Assembly: GCF_902459565.1 (NCBI RefSeq)
Contig: NZ_CABPSN010000006.1
Coordinates: 1 to 64,000, forward strand
From: Pandoraea aquatica
Lineage (GTDB): Bacteria; Pseudomonadota; Gammaproteobacteria; Burkholderiales; Burkholderiaceae
DNA length: 64,000 nucleotides
Direction of reading: 5' to 3'
Position numbers and translations under genes: made by a program. Of this stretch, positions 27,864-36,702 are shown in pieces (the stretch's first letter is position 1; the number at the start of each line of letters is the position of its first letter). Under the pieces are notes generated by a model. It was given only the letters and a program-made list of their open reading frames with translations, made no database searches and was not told the origin of the DNA.

Positions 27864-27897
27864 AAGTTACCGTTCGCTCGTGACAGACGCATGACAG
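27864..27897 (-). promoter_or_regulatory. Pho box and promoter of the vreA-like unit
   Basis: Leftward, CTGTCAT-GCGT-CTGTCAC (27897 to 27880) matches the two 7-bp direct repeats and 4-bp spacer of the PhoB box almost perfectly. Exactly ten bases later comes TAACTT (27869 to 27864), the expected position of the -10 element in PhoB-activated promoters, and no -35 is needed. The VreA-like start codon is 115 bp further on. This predicts induction of the whole leftward unit by phosphate starvation. Confidence 0.82.
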
Positions 27898-27973
27898 TTA
27901 GCAGTGCTGTCTGAGGCACACGGCGTCCGGTCGTCCGAAATTAAACGGTCATTTGAAATAAAAGAGCTAAGCC

Positions 27974-27988
27974 GTGACGGTTCGTCAC
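27974..27988. promoter_or_regulatory. Perfect palindrome upstream of the csu operon
   Basis: GTGACG-GTT-CGTCAC is an exact 6-3-6 inverted repeat in the 384-bp divergent region between the VreA-like gene and csuA/B, 146 bp before the pilin start. It may be a transcription-factor site for the pilus operon. No confident sigma-70 promoter was recognised for csuA/B; A/T-rich CGATATACACTATG (from 28012) is a candidate -10 zone. Confidence 0.4.
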
Positions 27989-28133
27989 TCGCATGACACA
28001 AAGGCAAGCGCGCGATATACACTATGTCCTAAGTAGTGCGACGTACTTTACGTATCAACGTGGTATGCGGCAACGGCAGCTGCATCGCCTTGAGCCCGCT
28101 AGGTCCTTCCGACGTTTTTTCGAGAAACCGACG

Positions 28134-28661
28134 ATGCATAAACCAGCTGCGCGCATTACCGTCCTTCTGGCAAGCCTCTTGCTTGTTCCGCCGCTGCCTG
28201 CGGTCGCTGCGGTCTACAGCAACGGCACCGCCACCAGCGCCTTCACTGTGACGCTGATCATTCAGGCGGGTTGTTCGATCACGTCCACCCCCATGAACTT
28301 CGGCACTGTCTCAAGTCTGTCGACGGCACAGACGGCGACGACGACCCTGTCGGTGACGTGCACGAATACCACGCCGTATAACGTCGGTCTGAGCGCTGGC
28401 ACCACCACGGGCTCGACGACCAGCGCGCGCTTGCTGGCAGGGGGCACGAGCGGCAACACGGCGACGGTCGGGTTCGGGCTCTTTCAAGACACGCAGCACA
28501 CCACCAACTGGGGAACGTCGCAGGGCGTCGATACGGTCAGCGGCACCGGTAACGGCAGTGCGCAGACGCTGACCGTCTACGGTCAGGTGCCGACATCGGC
28601 GGGCGCGATTCCCCGTCCCGATACGTATTCGACGTCGATCACCGCGACCGTTTACTTCTAG
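28134..28661 (+). CDS. Csu-type major pilin, spore coat U domain
   Basis: 175 residues: signal peptide (about 1-27, LLLVPPLPAVAA) and one SCPU domain with the conserved Cys pair (AGCSITSTPMNFGTV and VTCTNTTPYNVGL) and the C-terminal PDTYSTSITATVYF strand. SCPU subunits polymerise into archaic chaperone-usher (sigma-class, Csu) pili that promote attachment and biofilm. The ATG at 28134 is preferred over an upstream in-frame start because it begins directly before the signal peptide. First gene of a four-gene operon. Confidence 0.88.
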   Translation: MHKPAARITVLLASLLLVPPLPAVAAVYSNGTATSAFTVTLIIQAGCSITSTPMNFGTVSSLSTAQTATTTLSVTCTNTTPYNVGLSAGTTTGSTTSARLLAGGTSGNTATVGFGLFQDTQHTTNWGTSQGVDTVSGTGNGSAQTLTVYGQVPTSAGAIPRPDTYSTSITATVYF

Positions 28662-28674
28662 CGGGGCGCCAACG

Positions 28675-29469
28675 ATGACCGTTTTCCGCCCCGGGGCGGA
28701 GCGACGCGCCATGACCGGCGCGGCGGAGTTGGTTCGCCACATTGCCTTGCGCTCCCCGCTTCTCCTCGTTCTTGCCGCGACGTTCGTCAGTCTGCCCGCT
28801 GCGGCCGCCACGCTTCAGATTTCCCCCGTCAATGTCGAATTCGCAGCCAAACAGAACGCCATCGGCATGACGTTGAGCAATCCGGGAGACACGATCGTCT
28901 ACGGTCAGGTCCGGGTCTACACGTGGACGCAGGTGGATGGCGAGGACAAGCTCACGCCGACCGACGCCATTGCGGCCAGCCCGCCGATCCTGCGCATCGA
29001 AGCGGGCAGTTCGCAGATCATCCGGCTCGTGCGGGTGGCAAACACGCCGCCTGCCGCCGAACAGAGTTACCGCCTGCTCGTCGACGAACTGCCCGAACCC
29101 GGCCAGCCCGTGCAGAGTGGCATCACCATTCATATGCGCTATTCGATTCCCGTGTTCGTCGCACCGCCGACTGCGCCCGCGAAGCCCGACATGCGATTCA
29201 CGCTCAAAAGCATCGACGGCGCGTGGCACCTCGAAGCCGAAAACCACGGCGGCACCCGCGCGCAGATCGGCGCGAGCAGTCTCGTCGACGCTGCGGGGAA
29301 GTCGCACCCACTGACCAGCGGTCTGCTCGGCTACGCGCTCGCCGGGCAACGGCGCGTGTTCAAGGTGTCGTGGCCGGTCGGCAAACCGCCGGCTTCACCA
29401 CTGGCGCTCGACGCTGCGATCAACACGGTGCCCACGCGCTTCGTCGTCAATATCGATGGCGGCGGGTGA
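28675..29469 (+). CDS. csuC: Csu-type periplasmic pilus chaperone
   Basis: 264 residues with an N-terminal signal segment (about 22-45) and a two-domain PapD-like fold: LQISPVNVEFAAKQNAIGMTL at the start of domain 1, IRLVRV in the F1-G1 region, and a shorter C-terminal domain ending FVVNIDGGG. It would cap SCPU subunits in the periplasm and deliver them to the usher. It starts 13 bp after the pilin gene and its last 14 bases overlap the usher start, so it is clearly part of the operon. Symbol by operon position. Confidence 0.85.
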   Translation: MTVFRPGAERRAMTGAAELVRHIALRSPLLLVLAATFVSLPAAAATLQISPVNVEFAAKQNAIGMTLSNPGDTIVYGQVRVYTWTQVDGEDKLTPTDAIAASPPILRIEAGSSQIIRLVRVANTPPAAEQSYRLLVDELPEPGQPVQSGITIHMRYSIPVFVAPPTAPAKPDMRFTLKSIDGAWHLEAENHGGTRAQIGASSLVDAAGKSHPLTSGLLGYALAGQRRVFKVSWPVGKPPASPLALDAAINTVPTRFVVNIDGGG

Positions 29470-31912
29470 GCGCGCGCGTCTCCGTGCGAACGCCCTCACC
29501 CCCGCTCTCGTTTTATCCTTCGTGCCGTCCATCCCGTGCGGTGCGCGGAAAAGTCGCTCGCTTCGAAAACGACGGTTGGCCTTATGGGTGGCGAGGCTGG
29601 CTAGGTTGGCGAGCGTATTCGCCGGTGCGCTCGCGCCTGTGCCCGACGCAACCGCCGCCGACGCCACGCCCGCCGATTACTATCTCGACGTCTCCGTCAA
29701 CGGCGCAGCGACCGGTGCCATCGCACACTTCATCCTGCGCGACGGACGCTTCAGCGCCGCTGCCGACGACCTGCAATCTCTGGGCATCGACGTCAGCCGG
29801 CTCAGCGTCTCCGGTGACGCACAAGTCCCGCTCGACCGAATCGGCGGCGTGCAATACCGCTACGACGCCGCGCGGCAGAGCATCGATATCGATGTGCCCG
29901 ACGCGCTGCGCGTGCCGTTCCAGATCGGCCGTGTCGCACCGCGCGCGGCCAACGCCATGACGTCGCGCGGCTTCGTGCTCAACTACGACGCGCTGATCGA
30001 GCGCGACCGGTTCACGCGCGCCTCCAGCTGGACGGAGTTTCGCTACTTTCATCCGGGCGGCGTGTTCAGTCAGACGGGCGTGTTCGACACGTATTCGGGC
30101 AGTCAGGCCTATCTGCGCTACGACACGTTCTGGCGTCACGATAATCCCGTCGAGATGACGAGTCTGCAACTGGGTGACACGATCTCCGGCTCACTGGCGT
30201 GGTCGCGCTCGATTCGCATGGCCGGTGTGCAATGGCGCAAGAACTTCGCCCTGCGGCCCGACCTCGTCACGTTCCCCGTGCCCACGCTCGGCGGATCGGC
30301 CGCGGTCCCCTCGTCCGTCGACGTCTATCTCGACGGTATCCGGCGCTTCGGCGGCAGCGTACCGGCGGGTCCGTTCGTGATTCGCGAAACGCCGGGGCTG
30401 ATCGGTAATCTTCAGGCGACAGTTGTGACGCGCGATGCGCTCGGGCGCGAGAGCGTGCTCAACGTGCCGCTCTATATCGATACCCGCATGCTGGCAGGGG
30501 GACTGTCGAGTTATTCGTTCGAAGCAGGCGTGCCGCGCACCGACTACGGTTTCCGTTCGTGGGGCTATGAGCATCGCGTGGCCGCCTCGGCGGCGTACCG
30601 CTATGGCGTGTCCGACCGGCTGACGACCGAATATCACGCAGAAGGCTCGTCGGGACTGGTGAATGCGGGCGTGGGCGCGCTGGTGTCGATGTCCGGCTAC
30701 GGGGTCGTGAGCGGTTCGCTGTCCGGTTCCACGGGCAAGCGCAACGGCGCGCAGATCGGCGTGGGCTACCAATACCTGTCGCGCGGGTTCTCGTTCGATT
30801 CGCTGTTTCAGCGCACCCTCGGCGACTTCCGCGATCTCGCCACACTCGGCGGCTCAGGCGTGCCGACGGCCATGGACCGTGTCACCATCTCCACACCGTT
30901 CTGGGAAAACCGGACGCTGTCGTTGAGCTACATCGGCATGCGCGGCCCCGACTTCCCGACGTCGCGCGTGCTGTCGGCCAACGTCTCCTGGCCAGTGCGC
31001 GTCTTGGGCTCGCTCAACCTCGGGGCGTTTCAGGACCTGGCGAATCGGCGCAGCTACGGGGTGTTCGCGATGCTCAGCTTTACGCTCGGCCCGAATACCG
31101 TCGGGTCGGTGTCGCTGGCCCGGCAACAAGGTGCGACGCAGGCCATCGCCGGAGCCACGCGCACGCCCGACTACGGCGGCGGATGGGGATGGAACGTGCT
31201 CGGTGGCGTGAACGACAGTGTGCGCATCGGTCAGGCACAAGCTCAGTATCTGGGGCGCTACGGACAGGCGTCGGCACAAGCGCAGACGTACGACGGGCAG
31301 ACACGCGTCGGTCTCGGACTGTCGGGGGCGGTCGTCGCCATGGATGGCGGCCTGTATCCGGCACGACGCATCTACGACAGCTTCGCGCTGGTCAAGACGG
31401 ACGACGACGCCAGCGTGCCCGTGCTGCGCGAACAACTCCCGGTCGGACGCACCAACGGCATGGGCAATCTCGTCATCCCCGATCTCAACGGATATCAGAT
31501 CAACCGTCTGAGCGTCGACCCGACGGACCTGCCCGCCGACATGCGCATCTCGCCCGCCGCGCGCACGGTCATTCCCGAGTCCGGGGCCGGGGTGCTCGTC
31601 GCGTTCCCCGTGCATCGCTACCGCGCTGCGCTCATTACGCTGGTCACGCCGGACGGCGCGCCGTTGCAGGTCGGTGCACGCGTCATCCATCAGGAGACGG
31701 GCGCGCAGACGATTGTCGGCTATGACGGCCAGACGTTCGTCGACGCCTTGCTGCCCGACAATTCGCTTGTGATTTCGCAGGACAACGGCACATGCGTCGC
31801 GACGTTTGCCTACGATCCGGCCGTGCAAGGCGCGATGGCGCGCATCGGACCGCTGGTCTGCACGCCGCAGGGCAAACCCGCCTCAGCAAGACCGTCGGGG
31901 AGAAATCGATGA
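29456..31912 (+). CDS. csuD: Csu-type outer-membrane usher
   Basis: 818 residues of the fimbrial usher family: signal region ending near residue 68 (VPDATAADA), N-terminal chaperone-binding domain (YYLDVSVNGAATGAIAHFILRDGRF), barrel with a plug inserted, and C-terminal domains (LPDNSLVISQDNGTCVATFAYDP). Ushers form the pore through which subunits are secreted and assembled. The N-terminus before the signal core is long and Arg-rich (about 45 residues), so a downstream start is possible. Overlaps csuC by 14 bp and csuE by 4 bp (ATGA). Confidence 0.88.
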   Translation: MAAGERARLRANALTPALVLSFVPSIPCGARKSRSLRKRRLALWVARLARLASVFAGALAPVPDATAADATPADYYLDVSVNGAATGAIAHFILRDGRFSAAADDLQSLGIDVSRLSVSGDAQVPLDRIGGVQYRYDAARQSIDIDVPDALRVPFQIGRVAPRAANAMTSRGFVLNYDALIERDRFTRASSWTEFRYFHPGGVFSQTGVFDTYSGSQAYLRYDTFWRHDNPVEMTSLQLGDTISGSLAWSRSIRMAGVQWRKNFALRPDLVTFPVPTLGGSAAVPSSVDVYLDGIRRFGGSVPAGPFVIRETPGLIGNLQATVVTRDALGRESVLNVPLYIDTRMLAGGLSSYSFEAGVPRTDYGFRSWGYEHRVAASAAYRYGVSDRLTTEYHAEGSSGLVNAGVGALVSMSGYGVVSGSLSGSTGKRNGAQIGVGYQYLSRGFSFDSLFQRTLGDFRDLATLGGSGVPTAMDRVTISTPFWENRTLSLSYIGMRGPDFPTSRVLSANVSWPVRVLGSLNLGAFQDLANRRSYGVFAMLSFTLGPNTVGSVSLARQQGATQAIAGATRTPDYGGGWGWNVLGGVNDSVRIGQAQAQYLGRYGQASAQAQTYDGQTRVGLGLSGAVVAMDGGLYPARRIYDSFALVKTDDDASVPVLREQLPVGRTNGMGNLVIPDLNGYQINRLSVDPTDLPADMRISPAARTVIPESGAGVLVAFPVHRYRAALITLVTPDGAPLQVGARVIHQETGAQTIVGYDGQTFVDALLPDNSLVISQDNGTCVATFAYDPAVQGAMARIGPLVCTPQGKPASARPSGRNR

Positions 31913-32883
31913 AACGCTTCGTCCTGCGCTTGATCCTGCCGTTGATCCTGTTTTTGATGGGCTGGTTCGCAGCGCCCGAAGCGCAAGCCCAGACCTGCTC
32001 ACTGGGAGCACCGACCATCGCCCTGCCCGCCTTCAGCCCGATCTCAGGCACCGCACTGACGACGACGGGCACGGTCAAGGTCACCTGTACCTGGGGCGCT
32101 ATCAATCTGGTGCCGAACGTGAAGATCTGCGTGACCTTTACGGGGGCGTCGCCGCGCACGCTGGTGAACGGCAGCAACGCGATTTCGTACAACATGTACA
32201 CCGACAGCGGATACGCAACGCCGTGGGGGTCGACGGCGGCCACCGCCCTGTCGACCACGTTCAGCAACTCGATCCTTGGCGGCACGGACAGCAGGAACCT
32301 CGACATTTACACCCAGATCGCGGCGAACCAGACCACCGTGCCGAGCACGAACAACGGCGACACCGTCTACTCCGCGACGTACGCGGGAAGCGCCGTCGTA
32401 CTGTCCTACCAGTTCTATTTGCTGGTGGCTCCTGCATGCGGCACGTCGGGTTTTTCGACCGGCACGACGAACGGGTTTACCGTGAACGTCACAGTCATCA
32501 ACAAGTGCACGATCAACGCGACAGGCCTCACGTTCGGACCGTCGACCACGCTGCGCAATACGTTGACGGCGCAAGGTGCGCTTTCCGTGCAGTGCACGAA
32601 CAACGACGCGTATAAGATTCTCCTGAGCAGTGGCGTCAGTGGGCAAGTGGGGGCGCGCACGCTGAAAGGTCAGACCCATGGCGCGACGATTCCGTATCAG
32701 CTCTATACCGACTCGAGCTATGCCACCGCGTGGGGCGACGGCACCGGCGGCACGTCGACCTATCTCGGCACCGGCACGGGGCTCGCGGTACCGATCCCGA
32801 TCTACGGCCGCATTCTTCCGCAACCGTCCACCCCGGCACCGGACACCTATCAAGACTCCATCACGGCGACGATTCAGTTCTGA
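31909..32883 (+). CDS. csuE: Csu-type tip adhesin with two SCPU domains
   Basis: 324 residues: signal peptide (about 1-27, LILPLILFLMGWFAAPEAQA) and two tandem SCPU domains (about 28-190 and 200-324), each with a Cys pair; the second ends PDTYQDSITATIQF like the major pilin. A two-domain subunit encoded last is the tip adhesin in Csu systems, its N-terminal domain binding hydrophobic surfaces. GGGGAGA precedes the ATG, which overlaps the usher stop. The operon is short, with only two subunit genes where Acinetobacter has four. Confidence 0.85.
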   Translation: MKRFVLRLILPLILFLMGWFAAPEAQAQTCSLGAPTIALPAFSPISGTALTTTGTVKVTCTWGAINLVPNVKICVTFTGASPRTLVNGSNAISYNMYTDSGYATPWGSTAATALSTTFSNSILGGTDSRNLDIYTQIAANQTTVPSTNNGDTVYSATYAGSAVVLSYQFYLLVAPACGTSGFSTGTTNGFTVNVTVINKCTINATGLTFGPSTTLRNTLTAQGALSVQCTNNDAYKILLSSGVSGQVGARTLKGQTHGATIPYQLYTDSSYATAWGDGTGGTSTYLGTGTGLAVPIPIYGRILPQPSTPAPDTYQDSITATIQF

Positions 32884-32886
32884 GGT

Positions 32887-34500
32887 TCAAAGCCACGTCG
32901 ACTCCATTTCGACGTGTGTCGCGTCCGCGTGTGACGACGCATCGTCCCCCCGCACCTTGACGACGGCCTCCCCGTCGCTCTGACTCGATGACGCGCCGAC
33001 GACTCGCTCCAGCAGCGCTGCGCTCCAATGCTGATACAGCAGCAACAAGCGATACGCAGCGCGGGCCGGTGTCGCACCGCCGCTCTCCCAGGCGTCGCCT
33101 GTCCAGCGTTGGCCCCACGGATTCTCCGCGGGACTCAGGCTCAGGTAGCTCAGGCCATCGACACACGACGCATGACACGGTAAGTCGAACTCGCTGCATG
33201 CCACAGTGATCTGGCTTGCCGACAAGTCTCGCGCAGCGGCAAGTAAGCACTCGCGTAAGGTTGGATGCGACGCGATCTTCGCCAGCAGCGGCGTGTCGCA
33301 GTGCCGGGCCAGTTGTGTGACGCGCGTGGCGCGGCTGATGACCGTCGCGATGTCGTCCGGTGCGACGTCTGCCAGTCGACGGGACAGCGCCGCCCAACGT
33401 TGCGTGAGCGTTCGTGCATCAAGCGTGAACGCTTCGTTGCGTGCCCACGTGCCAAGCAGACTGGTCACTGCACGGCAGGAGTCGAGCATCAGCCCGGCCA
33501 CGCGCAGGATGCCGCGATATTCGCCGGTGGTAGGTGATGGCCGTGAGAACCACGACGGCACCCACAGCCCCAGGCGGGCAGGCGGCACGGCCGAGTTAGC
33601 AAACGTGAAGAGCGTTGCGACGTCGCGCGCACGCGTCAGGTGGCTCAGCGTGCCGCGCCACGATGTCTGTGGCCTCGCCGGTAGCAACACACACGCTTCG
33701 AGCAAACGACAACCGGCGTCCATGCGTTTGAGAAGTTCGTCCACGGCGTGATGGCGGATCAGGGTCGAGGAACCGAGCGACTGTGTGAGTACCCCCTTCG
33801 CCCCTTCGAAGGCGAGCAACGACCAGTCGGCCCACGGTACGCCGAAGGGCGTGTTGGCGGTCGTCATGCCGCGCGCGGTGCCCTGCGACGCCTCGTCGTC
33901 GGCATCTCGCTCTCGATACAGACATGCGGCAATCACAGCGAGCAACGACAGATTGCCGACGAGCGACATGGCGTCGCGTGCCGCGCGAAAGTGCCATCCT
34001 CTACGGCCGGTCGCGGCGACGGTGTCCAGCCATGAAGAGATGTCGTCACCGATACGTGCAATGCTCGCATCCGCTGCGCTGGAAACGCCATTGCGAACAT
34101 CGTGAGTGGGTGCCAACATCGCATCGACCTGCTGCGTGTTGTGTGCGAGACGTGCGTCGCGTTCGTGGGCCAGATCGAACTCCTTGCGATAGAAGTGCTG
34201 ACACGGCCCGGTCGTCAGCCAGAGTCCTGCCCACGCGTGCGCAAATGCCTTTGACAGCTGTGGATCGACGCGACGCGACATGACATGGCCGTCGACTTGT
34301 CCATCGAGTTGCGCATTTAGCCTCGCATTGCGGGCCGCATTCGACGCCTGCGTGAGACGCTTGCCGAAGTCGTCCCGCTCGGCACGACGGCACCCCCTGT
34401 CCTCGCGCATGCCCGCCGCCTCAATCGAGACGTCGGCGCGCTCTCTCATCCCCCAATCCGCCCCCCAGCCGCTAGCCCCGGAACTCTGCTGAAACCACAT
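32887..34500 (-). CDS. Unrecognised 537-residue protein
   Basis: I do not recognise a family. The protein has no signal peptide, a very hydrophilic N-terminal third rich in Arg, Asp and Gln, one moderately hydrophobic stretch (about 185-205, MSLVGNLSLLAVIAACLY), and Trp-rich middle and C-terminal parts. GGGGGA lies 6 bp before the ATG, which supports real translation. It is convergent with the csu operon, stopping 3 bp from csuE. A cytoplasmic or effector-like role is possible but nothing shows it. Confidence 0.6.
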   Translation of the reverse strand: MWFQQSSGASGWGADWGMRERADVSIEAAGMREDRGCRRAERDDFGKRLTQASNAARNARLNAQLDGQVDGHVMSRRVDPQLSKAFAHAWAGLWLTTGPCQHFYRKEFDLAHERDARLAHNTQQVDAMLAPTHDVRNGVSSAADASIARIGDDISSWLDTVAATGRRGWHFRAARDAMSLVGNLSLLAVIAACLYRERDADDEASQGTARGMTTANTPFGVPWADWSLLAFEGAKGVLTQSLGSSTLIRHHAVDELLKRMDAGCRLLEACVLLPARPQTSWRGTLSHLTRARDVATLFTFANSAVPPARLGLWVPSWFSRPSPTTGEYRGILRVAGLMLDSCRAVTSLLGTWARNEAFTLDARTLTQRWAALSRRLADVAPDDIATVISRATRVTQLARHCDTPLLAKIASHPTLRECLLAAARDLSASQITVACSEFDLPCHASCVDGLSYLSLSPAENPWGQRWTGDAWESGGATPARAAYRLLLLYQHWSAALLERVVGASSSQSDGEAVVKVRGDDASSHADATHVEMESTWL

Positions 34501-34801
34501 CGCATCCCCCTGCCAGAACGTCGCCGGTCACCCCGGCAAACCGCCGACTATAGGCAGACGACAACGAACGCGCGGCGTCCTGTCGGGCGGATACGCGGGA
34601 AAGCCCCGCAATACCGGCACTGTTACGCGTCATGCAATGCCCTCGACCGACACCCCAGCGAGCACCCACTTACGCAGTTTGTGCAGGAACGAACCGCGTC
34701 CCCTCTCGCCAAGTGCCAACGCGTCGCGGTAGACTTTCGCCACACCTGACGACTGCGGTCGTCCCGGGCGCTCCGGCGAGCGCCCACTTCGCTGAATCGA
34801 T
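34501..34801. other. Non-coding divergent gap
   Basis: 301 bp between the divergent 537-residue protein and the PilZ gene. I see no tandem repeat, strong palindrome or convincing promoter; small open frames here have no ribosome-binding sites or recognisable products. Promoters for both flanking genes must lie here. Confidence 0.5.
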
Positions 34802-35806
34802 ATGTCTACCAACACATCTGCTCAACCGTCCGTCGCTTCGACTTCGGTGCCTGCCTCGACTTCCGCAGCCGCCTCGCCCGCTTCCGTGGCGCAGGGGCTC
34901 CCGCTTGTCGCACTGACGCCCGACGAGATCCCGCTGGGCGAAGCCCTGCCCTGGGCCATCGTCGACCGCAACGGCGAGCCGCTGCTGGCTGAAGGCGATA
35001 TCGTGCCGACGCAGGCCGGTCGCGACTGGCTGTTCTCGTCGTTCGCGCCACATCGCGTGGCCACGCTCGGGCAGGACGACGCGGCGGCCGTCGCGCCCAC
35101 CGATGCGGCACTGGCGACGCAAGTACCCACTGACAACGCGGCGACGGTCGGCGGTACCACGTCGCCGCAGTACGGACTCACCGACCTCAATCTGCGCCCC
35201 GGCGACTGGCTGCAAATTCAGTTGCCGCCCGGTGCCGGATCGCAGCGGGTGCGTACGCGCGTGATCGGCCATGCGCCGAACCAGATGCTGTTCGTCACGG
35301 CCCCCACGGGTCGCGCCGCCCCACCGACGCTGCAGGCCAGCGAACGCCTCGAACTGTGGACGTTCTCCGGCGAAGACATCTATCACTTCGTCTGCACGGT
35401 CGAGCGCGTCGAGCGCTCGCCGTTCGATTACGTGGTGCTGTCGGCACCGGCACAAATCCGTCGCAAGGTGCTGCGCCGCTCGCAACGCGTGCCGGCCAAA
35501 CTGGTCGTCTCCGTGAGCGCTGCCGAGGCCCGGCATCTGGCTTTGCTTCAGGACGTGAGCGCCGAAGGCGTTTCGCTGCTCGCCGACACGCCGCTCGGTG
35601 CGCCCGGCGACAACGTGCAGTTGGCATTCCGCGTGCGCGTGGGCGACATCGATATGCCTATCGAAGCGACCGGCACGATTCGCGGCGTGCAGCAAGGCGA
35701 CGACGGTCATCTGCACGGTATCGAACTGCCGGTGCTCGAACCGTCCCATTACGTCGCGCTCAAGTGCTACGTGTACGAGCGCCTGCTTGCGCTCGGAGGT
35801 GCCTGA
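34802..35806 (+). CDS. PilZ-domain c-di-GMP receptor (YcgR-like flagellar brake)
   Basis: 334 residues: a disordered Ala/Ser/Thr-rich N-terminus (1-35), a YcgR-type N-terminal region (about 120-215, LRPGDWLQIQLPPG), and a C-terminal PilZ domain (about 220-330) with the c-di-GMP motifs RRSQR and DVSAEG. YcgR proteins slow the flagellar motor when c-di-GMP is high. No flagellar genes are nearby. Its stop overlaps the start of the IclR regulator by one base (TGATG), an unusual translational coupling. Confidence 0.85.
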   Translation: MSTNTSAQPSVASTSVPASTSAAASPASVAQGLPLVALTPDEIPLGEALPWAIVDRNGEPLLAEGDIVPTQAGRDWLFSSFAPHRVATLGQDDAAAVAPTDAALATQVPTDNAATVGGTTSPQYGLTDLNLRPGDWLQIQLPPGAGSQRVRTRVIGHAPNQMLFVTAPTGRAAPPTLQASERLELWTFSGEDIYHFVCTVERVERSPFDYVVLSAPAQIRRKVLRRSQRVPAKLVVSVSAAEARHLALLQDVSAEGVSLLADTPLGAPGDNVQLAFRVRVGDIDMPIEATGTIRGVQQGDDGHLHGIELPVLEPSHYVALKCYVYERLLALGGA

Positions 35807-36600
35807 TGGCCAAGCCGAAGGCATCGGAGGCCGAGCGCCCTCGCACGCTCGCCAGTCAGACACTCTTTCGCGGTCTCGATATCGTGGAAGCGGTCGCCGC
35901 AGGCATCGACACCGTGCCCGCGCTCTCGGCGCACACCGGCATCACTTCGTCGACGACGCATCGCATTGCGTCGGCACTGGTACACGCCGGGTATTTGCGT
36001 TTCGAGCCGCGTCGCGGTTATCGGCTCGGCAACAAGCTCATCGAACTGGGCTTTCTCGCCTATCGTCAGATCGACCTGCCGCGTGTTGCGCGCCCGACGC
36101 TCGAAGGACTCGCGAGCGAGACGCAAGACACGGTGCATCTTGCGGTCGCCGACGGCTGGGAAGTCATGTATCTCGACAAGCTCCCCGGCCAGCGCGCCGT
36201 GGAAATCAGCTCGCGCATCGGCGGACGCAAGCCGATTTGCGTCACGGGCGTGGGTAAAGCGTTGTTGCTCGATCAGGACGAGGCCGAGTGGCAGGCACAG
36301 CTTGAGCACTATCAATCGAAGATGCCGTCGCATCCGGTCGATACGGCGGCATGGCTCGCACGTATGCACGACTATGCACGTCTGGGCTATGCCTTCGATC
36401 TCGAGGACGACACGCCGCAGATCCGTTGCGTCGCCGCCCCCGTCTACGACGCGAGCCAGCGCATCGTCGCGGCCATCAGTGTGTCGAGTACGACCAAGTA
36501 CATGAGCCGCGAGCGCATGCAGGAACTCGTGCCGAGCGTGAAGAACGCGGCGGCGCAGATCAGCCGTCAGTTGGGTTGGTCGGGGAACGCACGGGGATAA
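35806..36600 (+). CDS. IclR-family transcriptional regulator
   Basis: 264 residues: N-terminal winged helix-turn-helix (about 15-75, SSTTHRIASALVHAGYLRF) and C-terminal GAF-like effector domain (about 90-255, GRKPICVTGVGKALL and SVSSTTKYMSRERM). IclR proteins regulate catabolism of aromatic and small organic acids. A GGAGGT site sits just before the overlapping ATG. It is convergent with mhpE-mhpF, whose promoter carries palindromes that could be its target; this link is inferred from position. Confidence 0.9.
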   Translation: MAKPKASEAERPRTLASQTLFRGLDIVEAVAAGIDTVPALSAHTGITSSTTHRIASALVHAGYLRFEPRRGYRLGNKLIELGFLAYRQIDLPRVARPTLEGLASETQDTVHLAVADGWEVMYLDKLPGQRAVEISSRIGGRKPICVTGVGKALLLDQDEAEWQAQLEHYQSKMPSHPVDTAAWLARMHDYARLGYAFDLEDDTPQIRCVAAPVYDASQRIVAAISVSSTTKYMSRERMQELVPSVKNAAAQISRQLGWSGNARG

Positions 36601-36610
36601 GTGCGGACAT

Positions 36611-36642
36611 AAAAAAACCGGCCCCGTCTGACGAGGGGCCGG
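36611..36642 (-). terminator. Rho-independent terminator after mhpE
   Basis: A perfect CCGGCCCC/GGGGCCGG stem with a 9-base loop, followed leftward by seven T, lies 61 bp beyond the mhpE stop and just after the convergent IclR gene. Confidence 0.85.
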
Positions 36643-36702
36643 CACTGGCACGGAGATGCCACTACATAGGTAAAGCTATGAGTAATGCCTGGGTGATACC
36701 GA

